Assembly: GCA_020086605.1 (NCBI GenBank)
Contig: JACBWW010000084.1
Span: 950,124 to 1,014,123 of the forward strand
Direction of reading: 5' to 3'
From: Lanius collurio
Lineage: Eukaryota; Chordata; Aves; Passeriformes; Laniidae
Length of the DNA: 64,000 bases
Shown here: positions 11,370-21,070 of the stretch, in pieces
Numbering within the stretch: the stretch's first letter is position 1
Layout of the letters: each line of letters starts with the position of its first letter
Notes under the pieces: generated by a model
Database searches by the model: none
The model's input: only the letters and a program-made list of their open reading frames with translations
Told to the model about the DNA's origin: nothing
Program-made: the position numbers and the translations under genes

Positions 11370-14300
11370 GTGAGTATCACCTCTTCCCTGACCCCCTCTC
11401 TGCTTCCTGGGTGTGGGCTTCTTGGGATCTCTCCAGACCCCCCAGCGTGGCAGGAACACAGATCATCCCAGGACACAGGAGCTGTCCAAGCTGCTGGGGC
11501 TGACCTCAGCCAGCACCACACAAAGACTTAGTCTGTCCCTACTCCAGGGAGAGGCCAGGCTGGGTCTTCTGGTCCGTGTCCAGATGTTTAGGATTGGAGC
11601 ATGAGACAGGGCCTCTCCCAGCAGTGGTGGCAGGAGGTGGCACATCCCATGCAATGCTTGGAGGTGGTGCTTTAGCCTTCCAAGTGGCTTTGCCACACTA
11701 AAAGGTGGTTGAGCCTGGGGAACTGACATGGAATCTCCTCATGTCTGAGGGATTATGGGAAGGAGATGTGGTCCTGTCCTGGCCATTGTGCTGATGGAAA
11801 GCCTCCTGAAAAGTGCTGAAGCACCACCCCCAGCCTGTCTGCAGATCCACTCTTGCTGAGGGTGTCTCTGGTGTATGTTTGGACCAAACATACACAAGTG
11901 TCAGGTGCTGCTCCAGGGAGGGGCAGCAGAACAGGATCTGGCTGGGAGTGATCCAGTGCTGAGCTCCCTTTCTCTGCCTCCTCTACACATGGGGCATCCT
12001 GCTGCAAGTCCCCAGACACCCTTCCCTGCCTTTGGGGATCCCAGGGCTGGTGGTATTGAAGTGCTGAGAGCAACTCCTTAAACCTGGGGCGTCCAGAGGG
12101 GCTGCAGGACTTTTGAGGCAAAAGATGAGCAGTGTCCTCAGCCTGCTGTCCCTGGAGACTGCCATGTGTCAGAACCAATGATTCTTCTGTGCCCACAGGA
12201 GATAGGGCTTGGAGCAGCCTGGTCTAGTGTAACGTGCCCCTGCCCATGGCAGGGGGTGGGACAAGATGAATTTTAAGGTCCCTTCCCACCCAAACCTCTC
12301 TGGAATTCTGTGGACAGGAGCACACGTGCTGCCAGTGTCTGCTGATGGCTCCTTGCGATGTTGCCTCTGCCACAGAGCAGCAGAAGTGCATCTCCAGAGT
12401 GGCCCCACTGAGGTTTAATGTTTCCTCAGCTGGTCCCAGTGCCTTGGTCCCAGTGTCACCATCCCATTGCAGCAGGGAGCACAGCTGGGATCTTTTCCGT
12501 AGGAGCAGCAAGCAGAGCTGGTGTCTGGAAACAGGCACACTCTGGAACTGATCTCTTCCAGCAGGGAAACACCAGTGTCCTCATGGGATGGTCCCTGCCA
12601 TGCTCCTGTGTCCCCCTGGCCTGGCTGCTGGATACTTCTTGTCCAGCCTGTCTTGGATGCAGCACATACAGCTGGATCCAGATGTGGAAGAGAGAGAGAG
12701 GCTGCTGCTGTGCTTGTGCTCCCTGCAGTGTGGAGGGTGGCCAGCATGGCCAGGAGCTCCCATATGTGGGAGTTTCCAGGCTGGAAACTTGCTTTGCCTG
12801 GTAGGGCTCTGCAGCAGAGTTGTAGAGAGGCTTTTCCTGGGCAGGAAGGGGGTGGCAGGCTGGGTTCTTATGGCAGCTGCTCTGCGAAGGAAATCCTGTT
12901 TGTTCTGCGGCCTCAGATAAGGAGGGTGGGGAATGTTGCCCTTGCCCCCTGTGCACACAGCAGGTTTGCCAGGGAAAGCTGCTGCCATGGGGTGCTGCCA
13001 CCCAGAGAGCAGGGCAGGCCTCCAGGAGCCACAAAATGAGGCTAAAGGCATTGCTTCCAGGTGGGAACACATGGCCAGAGTGGGGAAGAACGTCACCCTG
13101 TGTGTGTTCATGGAAGCAAGTGCCCAGGGAGTGCTCCTGGGCTCAGGGCTGCTGTCCCTGGCTTTGCAGGCATTTGTTATGCCACTCCACATGTACCCAG
13201 CAGCTCTGCCTGTCCTGGCCGTGGCTCCCCAGCTCAGGCTGTGGCTCATGTGCCAGCCCACCCTGCTGCCCACTGTTCCCAATCCATGCCACAGGCTGTG
13301 GGTGGTGCTCCTGAGCTCCTGCATTCCCAGCCTGTTCCCCAGTGCTGCATTTGGGCCCCATCAAGGAACTTGAAACCATTATCTTTAGGGGAGAATAACA
13401 AATACTTCAACCAGATCTGCCAAAAACATCACCTAAAAGGAGCCAAGCCTACCACAGTGCATTAGAGCTCAGGGAGCAACTTGGTGATTGACTCCTGGTC
13501 CTGATCCAGCTTCCTGGGTAGTGCAGCAGAATGAGCTGGAATGAGCCCCTTGGCCTTGGAAAGCAGAGGCAGCTCTTGTCTAATTGTTTTTCGGAGCAGC
13601 TCAGCTGCTCTTGGAAAAACAAAGGGTCCTTAACTCTGTGAGTGCAGTGCACTGGAATTTCTGCAATGCACGAACCCGGGGGCTGAGTAAAAAATTTTTC
13701 TGTTGCCTCTCAAAGCTCTGTGAGTACAGATAAGGGACTGTGAAAGCTTGGGCTGGAGCCTCGAATCCATCTAGATGCCACTGAGATCATTCACTGCCAT
13801 CCCGGGACAAAGCTCACAACAAAGCCCTTTGAAATGCCAGTGGAAGTGCCCGAGTTCCCCTCCTGAGGGCCTGTCTGAGCAGTGTCACTCCAGGGCAATG
13901 CAGGGACCCCCACAGAAGCCCAGGAGCTTGGCAGCTTTGGAACCAGTTACCAGCTCTGCTCTCTCCCAGCTGGAACCGTGGGGGGTTATTTTTAAACACT
14001 GGCTGGTTTTGGCATTCTTCCTCTCNAAGAGGGAGATTGCTCCTCACAAATTACTGTAGAAATTACTGCACAAGTGACTTCTGTGAGTGCAGGCAAAAGG
14101 TCTCCAAAACCAGATCAGCACAGGAGCAGTGACCACACCTGGTGGTTCCTCTCTGTATCTTCCCTGTGGGGCTGGGAGGTCAGTGCTTTCCTGGGAAAGG
14201 CTTTTATCCCATTCAGAGCTCTTTGCCAGCCCCTTTGGATCAGAAACAGAGCAGGGAGCCTGGCTGGTACCAGAGCCTGGCTGCCCTGTCCCTGGGGTGT

Positions 14301-14789
14301 GACCGGGCTCTGCTCCTGTCCCGCAGTCCTGGCACAAGTCCTGCTTCCGCTGTGCCAAGTGTGGCAAAAGCCTGGAGTCCACCACCCTGGCAGACAAAGA
14401 TGGGGAGATCTACTGCAAAGGTGAGCCCCACTTCCCTGCTGGCTTATCCTGGGCTCTGAGGGGTGGGGGTGAAGGCCCCTGCACAGGGACCCAGGGTGGG
14501 ATGGAGGCTGGGGAAGGGGCGGCCCAGCAGCTGCATTCGAGGACTGGCTGTGCCAGCCACGGAGCTGGGGAATTTCCTGCTGAGCCTGGGCCTCCCTGTT
14601 TGCCCAGCAAATCTGGCAAACCTTGTCCTGTCCTGTCCAGGCAGGGTGTGCCCCTGGGGGAGGATCCACTCCTGTGCCAGCCTCACTTGTGTCTCCCTTC
14701 TGTCCTCTGCAGGTTGTTACGCCAAGAATTTCGGTCCCAAGGGCTTTGGCTTCGGGCAGGGCGCCGGGGCACTGATCCACTCGCAGTGA
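11258..14789 (+). CDS. CSRP1: CSRP1, cysteine and glycine-rich protein 1, two internal exons missing
   Basis: CSRP1 is a two-LIM-domain adaptor that binds alpha-actinin and zyxin on actin filaments and also acts in the nucleus in smooth-muscle gene control. Three coding exons are visible: 11258-11369, 14327-14420 and 14713-14789. They give the first zinc finger of LIM1 (Cys10, Cys13, His31, Cys34, Cys37), the middle of LIM2 ([14 protein letters not shown]) and the C-terminal glycine-rich tail ending in IHSQ. The exons for the rest of LIM1, the first glycine-rich linker and the start of LIM2, about 299 nt if the protein has the usual 193 aa, are absent between 11370 and 14326, where a single N stands at 14026. 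Exon 2 ends in phase 1 and the 14327 exon begins in phase 0, so they cannot be joined in frame. A collapsed assembly gap is more likely than real exon loss. Confidence 0.93.
12200..12316 (+). mobile_element. CR1 LINE 3' end, sense
   Basis: GGCTTGGAGCAGCCTGGTCT (12207), CATGGCAGGGGGTGGGACAA and AAGGTCCCTTCCCACCCAAA are the usual CR1 3' terminus. A 5'-truncated fragment. Confidence 0.85.
14026..14026. other. Single undetermined base (N), likely collapsed gap
   Basis: This is the only N in the window. It lies in the interval where CSRP1 exons 3 and 4 are expected and not found. It may stand for a gap of unknown size or be an ordinary ambiguous call. Confidence 0.5.
14327..14420 (+). CDS. CSRP1: CSRP1 coding exon 5
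   Basis: The acceptor is GTCCCGCAG|TCC and the donor AAAG|GTGAGC. The 94 nt encode [14 protein letters not shown] followed by [17 protein letters not shown]: the His/Cys ligands closing zinc finger 1 of LIM2 and the start of finger 2. Ninety-four nt is, from memory, the usual size of this exon. Confidence 0.96.
14713..14789 (+). CDS. CSRP1: CSRP1 last coding exon
   Basis: The acceptor is CCTCTGCAG|GT. The exon encodes [20 protein letters not shown] then LIHSQ and stop TGA at 14787-14789: the last LIM2 cysteine and the second glycine-rich tail, with its [11 protein letters not shown] nuclear-localisation-like stretch. Confidence 0.96.
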
Positions 14790-15110
14790 GCTCCAAGGCT
14801 GGGCCCTGCACTCGCCCGGGGCTCATCCTGTGCTGCCCGCCTGCCCCACGCTGCAGTGAGTGCCCCACTGCCACCCCCAGCCACCGCTGCTTCGCAGCAC
14901 CAGCCCCTCCCATCCTGCCCCAGCGCTCCCTGGAGCCAGGGGGGGTCCCAGCACTGTCCCCATGGGGTCCTGCTGGGGCAGGTGGCACAGGGGGTCACTC
15001 CCTGGGGCAGCGAGGCCCCAGTGCCCAAGTCCTGCTCCGCGCTGCCCGTCCCGCCGGCCGCGTGCTCAGCCATGACACCGAGCAAGCAATAAAACATCAG
15101 AGACATCAAA
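14790..15110 (+). other. CSRP1: CSRP1 3' UTR
   Basis: Non-coding sequence from the stop codon to about 15-20 nt past the AATAAA at 15088. C-rich, without repeats. The end is estimated from the poly(A) signal. Confidence 0.75.
15088..15093 (+). terminator. CSRP1: CSRP1 polyadenylation signal AATAAA
   Basis: A canonical AATAAA 299 nt downstream of the CSRP1 stop codon, the only one near the gene end on this strand. Confidence 0.8.
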
Positions 15111-15326
15111 ACCCACCCAGGCCTGGCCCTGCCAGTTATTTGCTGTCTGGGGCCGAGGGCAGGCCCTGGGTGCCCGGAGCTGGGGAGGTGAGGGAGGTGT
15201 TTGCAGTCCTGTAATTACAGCACAATGCAGGAATGTGTGGTGCAGTTTGACAGGGCCCAGCTGTGGCCAGCTGAGCTCTGCAGCTTGGCTGGGATGGGCT
15301 CCCCCTCTGCTGCCACCAAGAATCAG

Positions 15327-15440
15327 CATGGAATGGTTTGGATTGAAGGAGATCTTAAAGCTCATGTTGTTCCACCTTCCACTAGCCCAGGTTCCTCCAA
15401 GCCCTGTCCTTGAACACTTCCAGGGATGGGGATAGCTATT
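15327..15440 (-). mobile_element. CR1 LINE 3' end, antisense
   Basis: GCATGGAATGGTTTGGATTG (15326), CCACTAGCCCAGGTTCCTCC and CACTTCCAGGGATGGGGATA form a short reversed CR1 terminus with an internal deletion. Confidence 0.8.
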
Positions 15441-16477
15441 CCAAAAGCAGAGGCTGATGCTGGGAGGCCCAGGACAGCCCTTCTGGGGTGTGTTGGTTCA
15501 CCCCGTCAAAACCCCTATCAGTGCTTTCAGGTGGCACCTCTCCAAGCAGGCATGCCCAGCAGTGCCAAGTAATTAACAGCTTTTCACCTACTCCCTGTTT
15601 TTTTAGCAGCTTGTGGATCATTAAGCCTCCAGTTTGGCAGCTGCCCAGGTTTAATTGGTTTCCATCTAAACTCTTCACTCCCTTTTTGTGATTCTCCTGT
15701 TGAACCGGTGGGACAGACTTGGATCAGCCTCGTTGCAGCTCAGAGTTAGGGACTCCACAGGGAATTGAGTTCTGGGGTTTTTAAAGTTATAAACATTGTG
15801 GTTGAGCAAATGAGATGGGGAGTGTTCTGAGAAGCACAACAGAGGCAGAAATCCCTTTTTTGGGCAGGAGTTGGGCTCCTTTATCAACTTAAGTGCTTTC
15901 TCCTGTTCATCACACCCTCGGATTTACATGCTGTTTTTGAGGCTGAGATGGGGAATAAAGTCTTTACCATCTGCCAAAACTTCCCCCCTCCAGATTCTAG
16001 CAAGTCCCACTGCTCTGGGCTGTGTGGTGGCTGTGGTAAGGGGTTTGGTGGCACTTGGTGTGTGGGGCAGACAGCCCAGGCTCAATTAGGGTTGGGAGCC
16101 ACAGCACAGGGGGCTCAGGTATCACCCTGGTATGGAGACCCAGACCTGCCTCCCTCACTTGGCAGAGGCCCTGCTGCTCCCCCATGGAGGTGGGGGATGG
16201 TTCTGGAAGCTCCTGCAGAGAGGGGAGGGTCAGGAAGCTGCTACAGAGGGGTGAAGGGGGGCTGCTGTAGGGATGGAGGGGTCAGGAAGGTGCTGCTTTC
16301 TCTGTGAGCATGCAGGGGATGTTGTGGTGCTGCTGGGACATCTCAGCTGGATGTGCCCCAGATGGGATCGTGCCCAGGCAATGCTGGGTGGTCAATAAAA
16401 ATACAGTGAGTCTTTATTTAGTCCCTTCCTCATGCAGCTGTAGAGGTTCTGTGAGAGAGGGGGCAGGAGCCCTTCTG

Positions 16478-16800
16478 CCCTGGAGCCAGTCAGAGAGAGC
16501 CAGGGGTGTCATCTGGGGAAAGCTCCAGGGAGACCTCAGAGCCCCTTCCAGTACCTGGAGGGGCTCCAGGAGAGCTGGAGAGGGACTTTGGATAAAGGCC
16601 TGGAGTGCCAGGACAAAGGGAAATGGCTTCCCACTGCCGGAGGGCACGGATAGATGGGATATGGGGAAGGAGTTCTCCCTGTGAGGATGAGGAGGCCCTG
16701 GCACAGGGTGCCCAGAGAGGCTGTGGCTGCCCCTGGATCCCTGGAAGTGTCCAAGGCCAGGCTGGATGGGACTTGGAGCACCCTGGAATAGTGTAAGGCG
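16478..16800 (+). mobile_element. CR1 LINE 3' end, sense
   Basis: AAATGGCTTCCCACTGCCGG (16620), GAGGCCCTGGCACAGGGTGC (16690) and GGCCAGGCTGGATGGGACTT (16754) are diagnostic of the CR1 subfamily also found at 30262 and, reversed, at 32485. It breaks off at 16800 where unrelated sequence begins. Confidence 0.85.
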
Positions 16801-17204
16801 TCCCTTGTAATGAGGAATCCTTACAACAAGGATAAGACAGCGACATGACGCGCTATTTGCTGATGTTCAGAGATCCACTGCTCCCGCCGGAGCCCTCAGG
16901 CACACTCCTCAGGCACGGCAGCGCGAGCACCCCAAACCAGCCAATCAGGGAATCAGGAATGGGGCACACGTGACATGGGAGCAGGGGCAGGGGCACCCCG
17001 TACGTGCAGGGCCCCTCAGGACTGTGGGTGCGGTGTCCCCGCAGTCCCCGCCCGTGGCAGCGCGGGGAAGGAGATGGGTTTTAACCTTTCAACCCAAACC
17101 AGTCTGAGGTGCTGATATATCACGTGTGGTAGCCCCCAGAGAGGCCAATTCCACTGGAGGCCTGGTCAAAGCCAGAAGAAAATGCTGGATTTGGGTTTCA
17201 GGGG

Positions 17205-17345
17205 GTCACAGAAAGATGTAGGTTAGAAGGGACCAGCAGAAGTCTTAACTCCCACCTCGTGCTTAAGGCAGGGCTCCAAAGGTCAGGTGGATCAGAACAT
17301 TTGGTGTCCACTCAGGTATGGGAACCCTCTGAGGATGGAGGTTCC
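17205..17345 (-). mobile_element. CR1 LINE fragment, antisense
   Basis: TCACAGAAAGATGTAGGTTA through AGGCAGGGCTCCAAAGGTCA and a GATGGAGGTTCCACCACTGT segment follow an older CR1 subfamily in reverse. It abuts an oppositely oriented CR1 piece. Confidence 0.6.
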
Positions 17346-17610
17346 ACCACTGTGGATGATGTCGCAGCACTGTGCCACATAACCCTTGAAAGGGTTGTTT
17401 CATCACTGAAAGGGTGGTCGGGCCCTGGCACAGCTGCCCAGGGCAGTGGTGGAGTCACCATCGCTGGGGGTGTTCAGAAGACCTGTGGATGTGGCATCTG
17501 GGGACATGAGTTAGTGGTGACCATGGCAGTGCTGGAGGAATGGTTGGAACTGATGATCTTGTGACCTGGGAGGGCTTTTCCAACATTAATGATTCAGTGA
17601 ATCCCTGATT
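17346..17610 (+). mobile_element. CR1 LINE 3' end, sense
   Basis: CAGTGGTGGAGTCACCATCG (17443), TTCAGAAGACCTGTGGATGT, and GGTTGGAACTGATGATCTTG ending CAACATTAATGATTCAGTGA match the 3' end of a CR1 subfamily other than the 16478 copy. Confidence 0.75.
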
Positions 17611-18967
17611 TTCCTGATGTGCCCCTGTGCCTGGTGTCTCATGTCCTTTTGTCAGGCAAGGCTGTGTTTCCTTTCACATCACTTCTCTAGACAGTGGAAA
17701 ACTGAAGTTCTGTCTCCCCAGGTCCACTTTTCTCCAGCCTGGTGGGTCTTTGCTGAGCTCCCAGCCCCAAAGGTCCCGGGTAAACCATGTCTTGGGACAG
17801 GGACCATGCCCTGAGGGTTTGCCCTGGGTGCCACACACCTGCTGACCCTGCACTGGTCACTCAGAGTAGCTTAGGCAGTGACAGAGACCGCCGTGTGAAC
17901 ACCAGGACAGGATCTCAGGGGCTGCACATCCCGACAGAGGCATGAGGGGGGCTGGAGGAGGTGATGGGCCATGGCCCAGGAGAAGCAGGGTGGGACTAAA
18001 GGTGCTTTTTGGGCATCTCCTGCCCGAGCTGCAGTGGGACAGCTCCGACCATCTGCTACCCTCTGCTGGTCAGCGAGCATGGCTGGGCAGCCAGACGTGT
18101 GTGCTCACCTGTGCCCAGGTGTTGTCCAGCTGCCCCCTGAGGCAGCAGAGCCGTGCTGTGCCCATCAGCTCCCAGCCCTCGGGGGCTGCAGCCTGGGAAA
18201 GGGACTGTGGCACCCGGACCTAGCCCCGAAGGGACAAACCAGAGGTTGGCCTGTGGCCAAACACCCTGGAGCCTGGAGGTGATGGCACCACTTGAGGGGT
18301 CAGACTGGAGCCTCTGAGCCCCACAGACAGCGGGCATGTGACAGGGGATGTCACCGTGCCACCGAGCTCTGCGGGGATGTCACTTTGGGGCAGGGCTCAG
18401 CCCGGCAGCCCCACAACCTGCCCTGAGAGCCCTGTGTGGATGGGATGAGCCATGGGCAGCCCGTGGAGCAGAGCCCTTGTCTCGCCCACAGCCTGGCACA
18501 GCGAGTCCTGCTGGGTTTGCTGCAGGGCAGGAGCTGCCATGTGCCCCCCAGGCAGCCTGGCAGGATGGGACTCCTGCCTGGTGGGTCTGGGAATGGACAG
18601 CTGAGGAGACAGGAGTGGAGAAGGACATTGTCAAAACTCCTTCACACACGCCTGCGGGAGCCCCAGGTTCCCTTGGTGACTGGTGCCTGGAGAAGCAGTG
18701 ACTGCAGTGAGCAGAGAGGGTCTTGGTTCTGCCCCGGGCTGTGAGGATGGAGCCCGAGCTGGATCGTGAGCCAGAACTGCCCACGGACATCCCAGCTAAC
18801 AAGAACAGCGACCGTCTCAAAACTGCTCCCTGCGAGCTCTCAGGGCTCAGCATCCCTGGAGCTGAGCGTTCCCTGTGTGTGGGAGAAAAGCCTCGGTGGG
18901 GGAACCCCCACATCTGCTCTGCCCCTTCTGAGGTGCTGGGGTGCTCAGGGTGACCTCCGAGGCCGCC

Positions 18968-18975
18968 TGACGTCA
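18968..18975. promoter_or_regulatory. Perfect CRE palindrome TGACGTCA
   Basis: An exact 8-bp CREB/ATF palindrome in a CpG-containing context, 1.75 kb upstream of the PHLDA3 start codon. The match is seen; a role for PHLDA3 or CSRP1 is untested. Confidence 0.35.
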
Positions 18976-19879
18976 GGAGCCCGGGTCTCCTGGGACACCT
19001 GGGATGTCTGCCAGCGTGGCGAGGTTGGCCCCAGGGAGCACGAACCAGTTCCTGGCTCCGCCAGCCGCCCTGCCCTCTTAATGAGGGATAATGAGGTGCA
19101 TCTCATCAGCACTGCAGACTTGCCCCCTGGCCACGGCGGCTGCCGGCAAAGCCCCTGGCAGGGACTGGGAGTGATGGAGGGGCTGGGGCAGGAGGCACTC
19201 CAGCCGAGGGCTCTGTGGGGTTGGGGTCTGAGGGGTGCATGAGCAGGGAGGGCCGGGAGGTGGGCGCTGGGACAGTGGCTGCGTGCCAGGGAGCCAGGGG
19301 CTGATCGGCCCTGTGAGCGACTCCGGCACATTCCCGGGGGGATTTCTTCCCATTGCAGACCTCACCTGGGTGAAGGACCCACACTCTCAGCATTTGCAGG
19401 GGCACATCCAGCTGCCCAGCCACCTGTGACCGTCACCTGCCCTGGCAGCCCACGGCCAGCACAAGTCCCCTGGCAGCCGGGCCGGCCCGGGGAACCCCTC
19501 GGTGCCAGGCTCTGGCAGAGGAACAGACGGTGCTGCGGTGGCCGGGAATGAGACGGGCTGGAAAGGAGACGGTGTTTGGCTGCAGGGGAGGGAGGGTCGG
19601 GCAGGACCAGGCTGCGCTGCCCCGGCCCCACTGCGGCTCCTTCCCCTGCGCAGGTCATGCGAGGCTGGGGGATGCTGCTCCTCGCTGTGGTACAGCCTGG
19701 GGGCTTCAAATCCCCCATCCCAGGGACTTTGAGGGATGGAAGCTCTGTGTGCTGAGGGGTGGCCCAGCACCCTTGGGTGAGTGGCTGGGGTGTGGGTGGC
19801 TGCCAGGGGTTGTCCCCATGGCTGCTATCTGTTCTCTGCTTTTGTCTCCCCTCCTGGGCTACACTCAGGGGTCCTTGTG

Positions 19880-20215
19880 GCCCCTGCCTGGCTGGTGCCG
19901 TGCCCACAGCCCCCTGTCCCAGCTGGCACTGCACCCCAGAATCCCTTGCCCTGGCGCTGCAGCCCACTGTGCCTTCTTGGCTGGCACTGCAACCCTCAGC
20001 CCCCCAAGCCCAGTGGCACTGCACTCTGTACCCCCTGCCTGGCTGACATTTTATGCAGAGCCCCCTGCACAGTCGGCCCTGTGCCCCACAGCCCACTGTC
20101 CCCACCAGCACTGCACCCTATAGCCCTGTGCCCGTGGGGCTGCACCCCAACAACTGGTGCTGCACCCCCCACGAGCTACTTTTGCACCTCCAACATCTGT
20201 CCCTGCACCCCAGGC
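19880..20215. repeat. Degenerate minisatellite, GCACTGCACCC-type units
   Basis: Imperfect units carrying GGCACTGCACCCC, GGCACTGCAACCC, GGCACTGCACTC, AGCACTGCACCC and GTGCTGCACCCC recur at roughly 40-60 bp spacing, separated by C-rich filler. It stops just before the PHLDA3 CpG-rich promoter. Confidence 0.6.
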
Positions 20216-20299
20216 TGTCGTGCAGAAGTCCCCAAGCCCTGCCCTGGCACCGCTGCCACGCAGGCCCATCCCACACCCTGCCAGTTCACACGAAGACCT

Positions 20300-20718
20300 T
20301 GAGGCAGCGCCTGCCCTCGGGCACCCCAAAAGCTCCTCCCGGGTGAAGCGGGGCTGCGCTGGGCCTGGCCGGGCTTCGCCTGGGCGTGAAGGGAGCCTGA
20401 GCGCAGGAGGGGCCAGGCGAGGCGGCAGGAATGCGAGTGGGAGAGCGGCCGGGCAAGTAGCGACAGCTCCTGGCAGCGCGGATCCCACACGCGGCTGGGG
20501 CAGGGAGCAGAGCCCCGGCACGGGGCTGGCGGCCGGAATGGGGCACCCCATGGCTCAGCCCCTCTGAGAGCCGGAGCGGAGGGCGGCGAGTTCCCGGGGA
20601 GAGCACGGCCAGCGCGGGGTCCTGGCCCCGGGGAGCGCGGCTCCGGCTGGAATCGCCCCGGCGGGGAATGCCCGGCACGAGGCGCTGAGTGGGAATCCCG
20701 GCGGGGCGAGGAGCCGCG
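20300..20718 (+). promoter_or_regulatory. PHLDA3: PHLDA3 CpG-rich promoter and 5' UTR
   Basis: CpG density rises sharply from about 20325 and continues into the coding exon. There is no TATA box at a plausible distance, consistent with a CpG-island promoter. PHLDA3 is a known p53 target in mammals; I found no full p53 element in this block. The start site is not determined. Confidence 0.6.
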
Positions 20719-21070
20719 ATGACCCCCGAGAAGGTGCTGAGGGAGGGGGTGCTGGAGAAGCGGAGCGGGGGGCTGCTGCAGCTCTGGAAGAAGAAGCGGT
20801 GCCTGCTGACGGAGAAGGGGCTGCAGCTCTTCGAGCCCAAGGGCTCACGGCGCAAGGAGCTGAGCTTCGCCCGCATGAAGGCCGTGGAGTGCGTGGAGTG
20901 GAAGGAGCGGCACATTTACTTCACGGTGGTGATGGACGACAGCCTCGAGATCGACTTCCGCTGTGCCCAGGAGGACCCGGGCTGGAACGCCGAGATCACC
21001 ATGGGGCTTGTGCGCTTCAAGAACCAGCAGGCGATGCGGGAGGTGCGCGCCCGGCACAGCTGCCGAGCAG
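20719..21070 (+). CDS. PHLDA3: PHLDA3, pleckstrin homology-like domain family A member 3 (main coding exon)
   Basis: PHLDA3 is a small protein that is essentially one PH domain. It binds phosphoinositides at the plasma membrane and blocks AKT recruitment; in mammals it is induced by p53. The ATG at 20719 (GCCGCGATGA) opens [20 protein letters not shown], then [67 protein letters not shown] and [17 protein letters not shown], colinear with the mammalian protein of about 127 aa. The upstream in-frame ATG at 20689 is not supported by homology. The C-terminus is uncertain. A donor GCAG|GTACCG at 21070/21071 joined to CCGCAG|TGG at 21438 would add about 40 residues, stopping at 21557-21559; without splicing the frame runs to a stop at 21310-21312 through a poly-C tract. 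Neither tail resembles the short mammalian end. Confidence 0.93.

Larger units (their letters stand above)
11370..14326 (+). other. CSRP1: CSRP1 intronic sequence where exons 3 and 4 should be
   Basis: I looked in this 3-kb stretch for the second half of LIM1 and the GYGYGQGAG-type linker in all frames and found neither. It contains a sense CR1 3' end (12200-12316), unique GC-rich DNA and the N at 14026. Confidence 0.7.
15111..20299. other. CSRP1-PHLDA3 intergenic region
   Basis: No coding exon is recognised. Contents: CR1 fragments at 15327-15440 (-), 16478-16800 (+), 17205-17345 (-) and 17346-17610 (+); unassigned sequence at 16805-17200 that opens with an interrupted inverted repeat (TTGTAA...TTACAA, 16805-16826); a perfect CRE palindrome at 18968; and a degenerate GCACTGCACCC minisatellite at 19880-20215. 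Confidence 0.55.

Noticed and set aside
20689..20718. Upstream in-frame ATG extending PHLDA3 by 10 residues
   Set aside because: The extension [10 protein letters not shown] has no counterpart in the family; the ATG at 20719 has a better context and matches the expected start.
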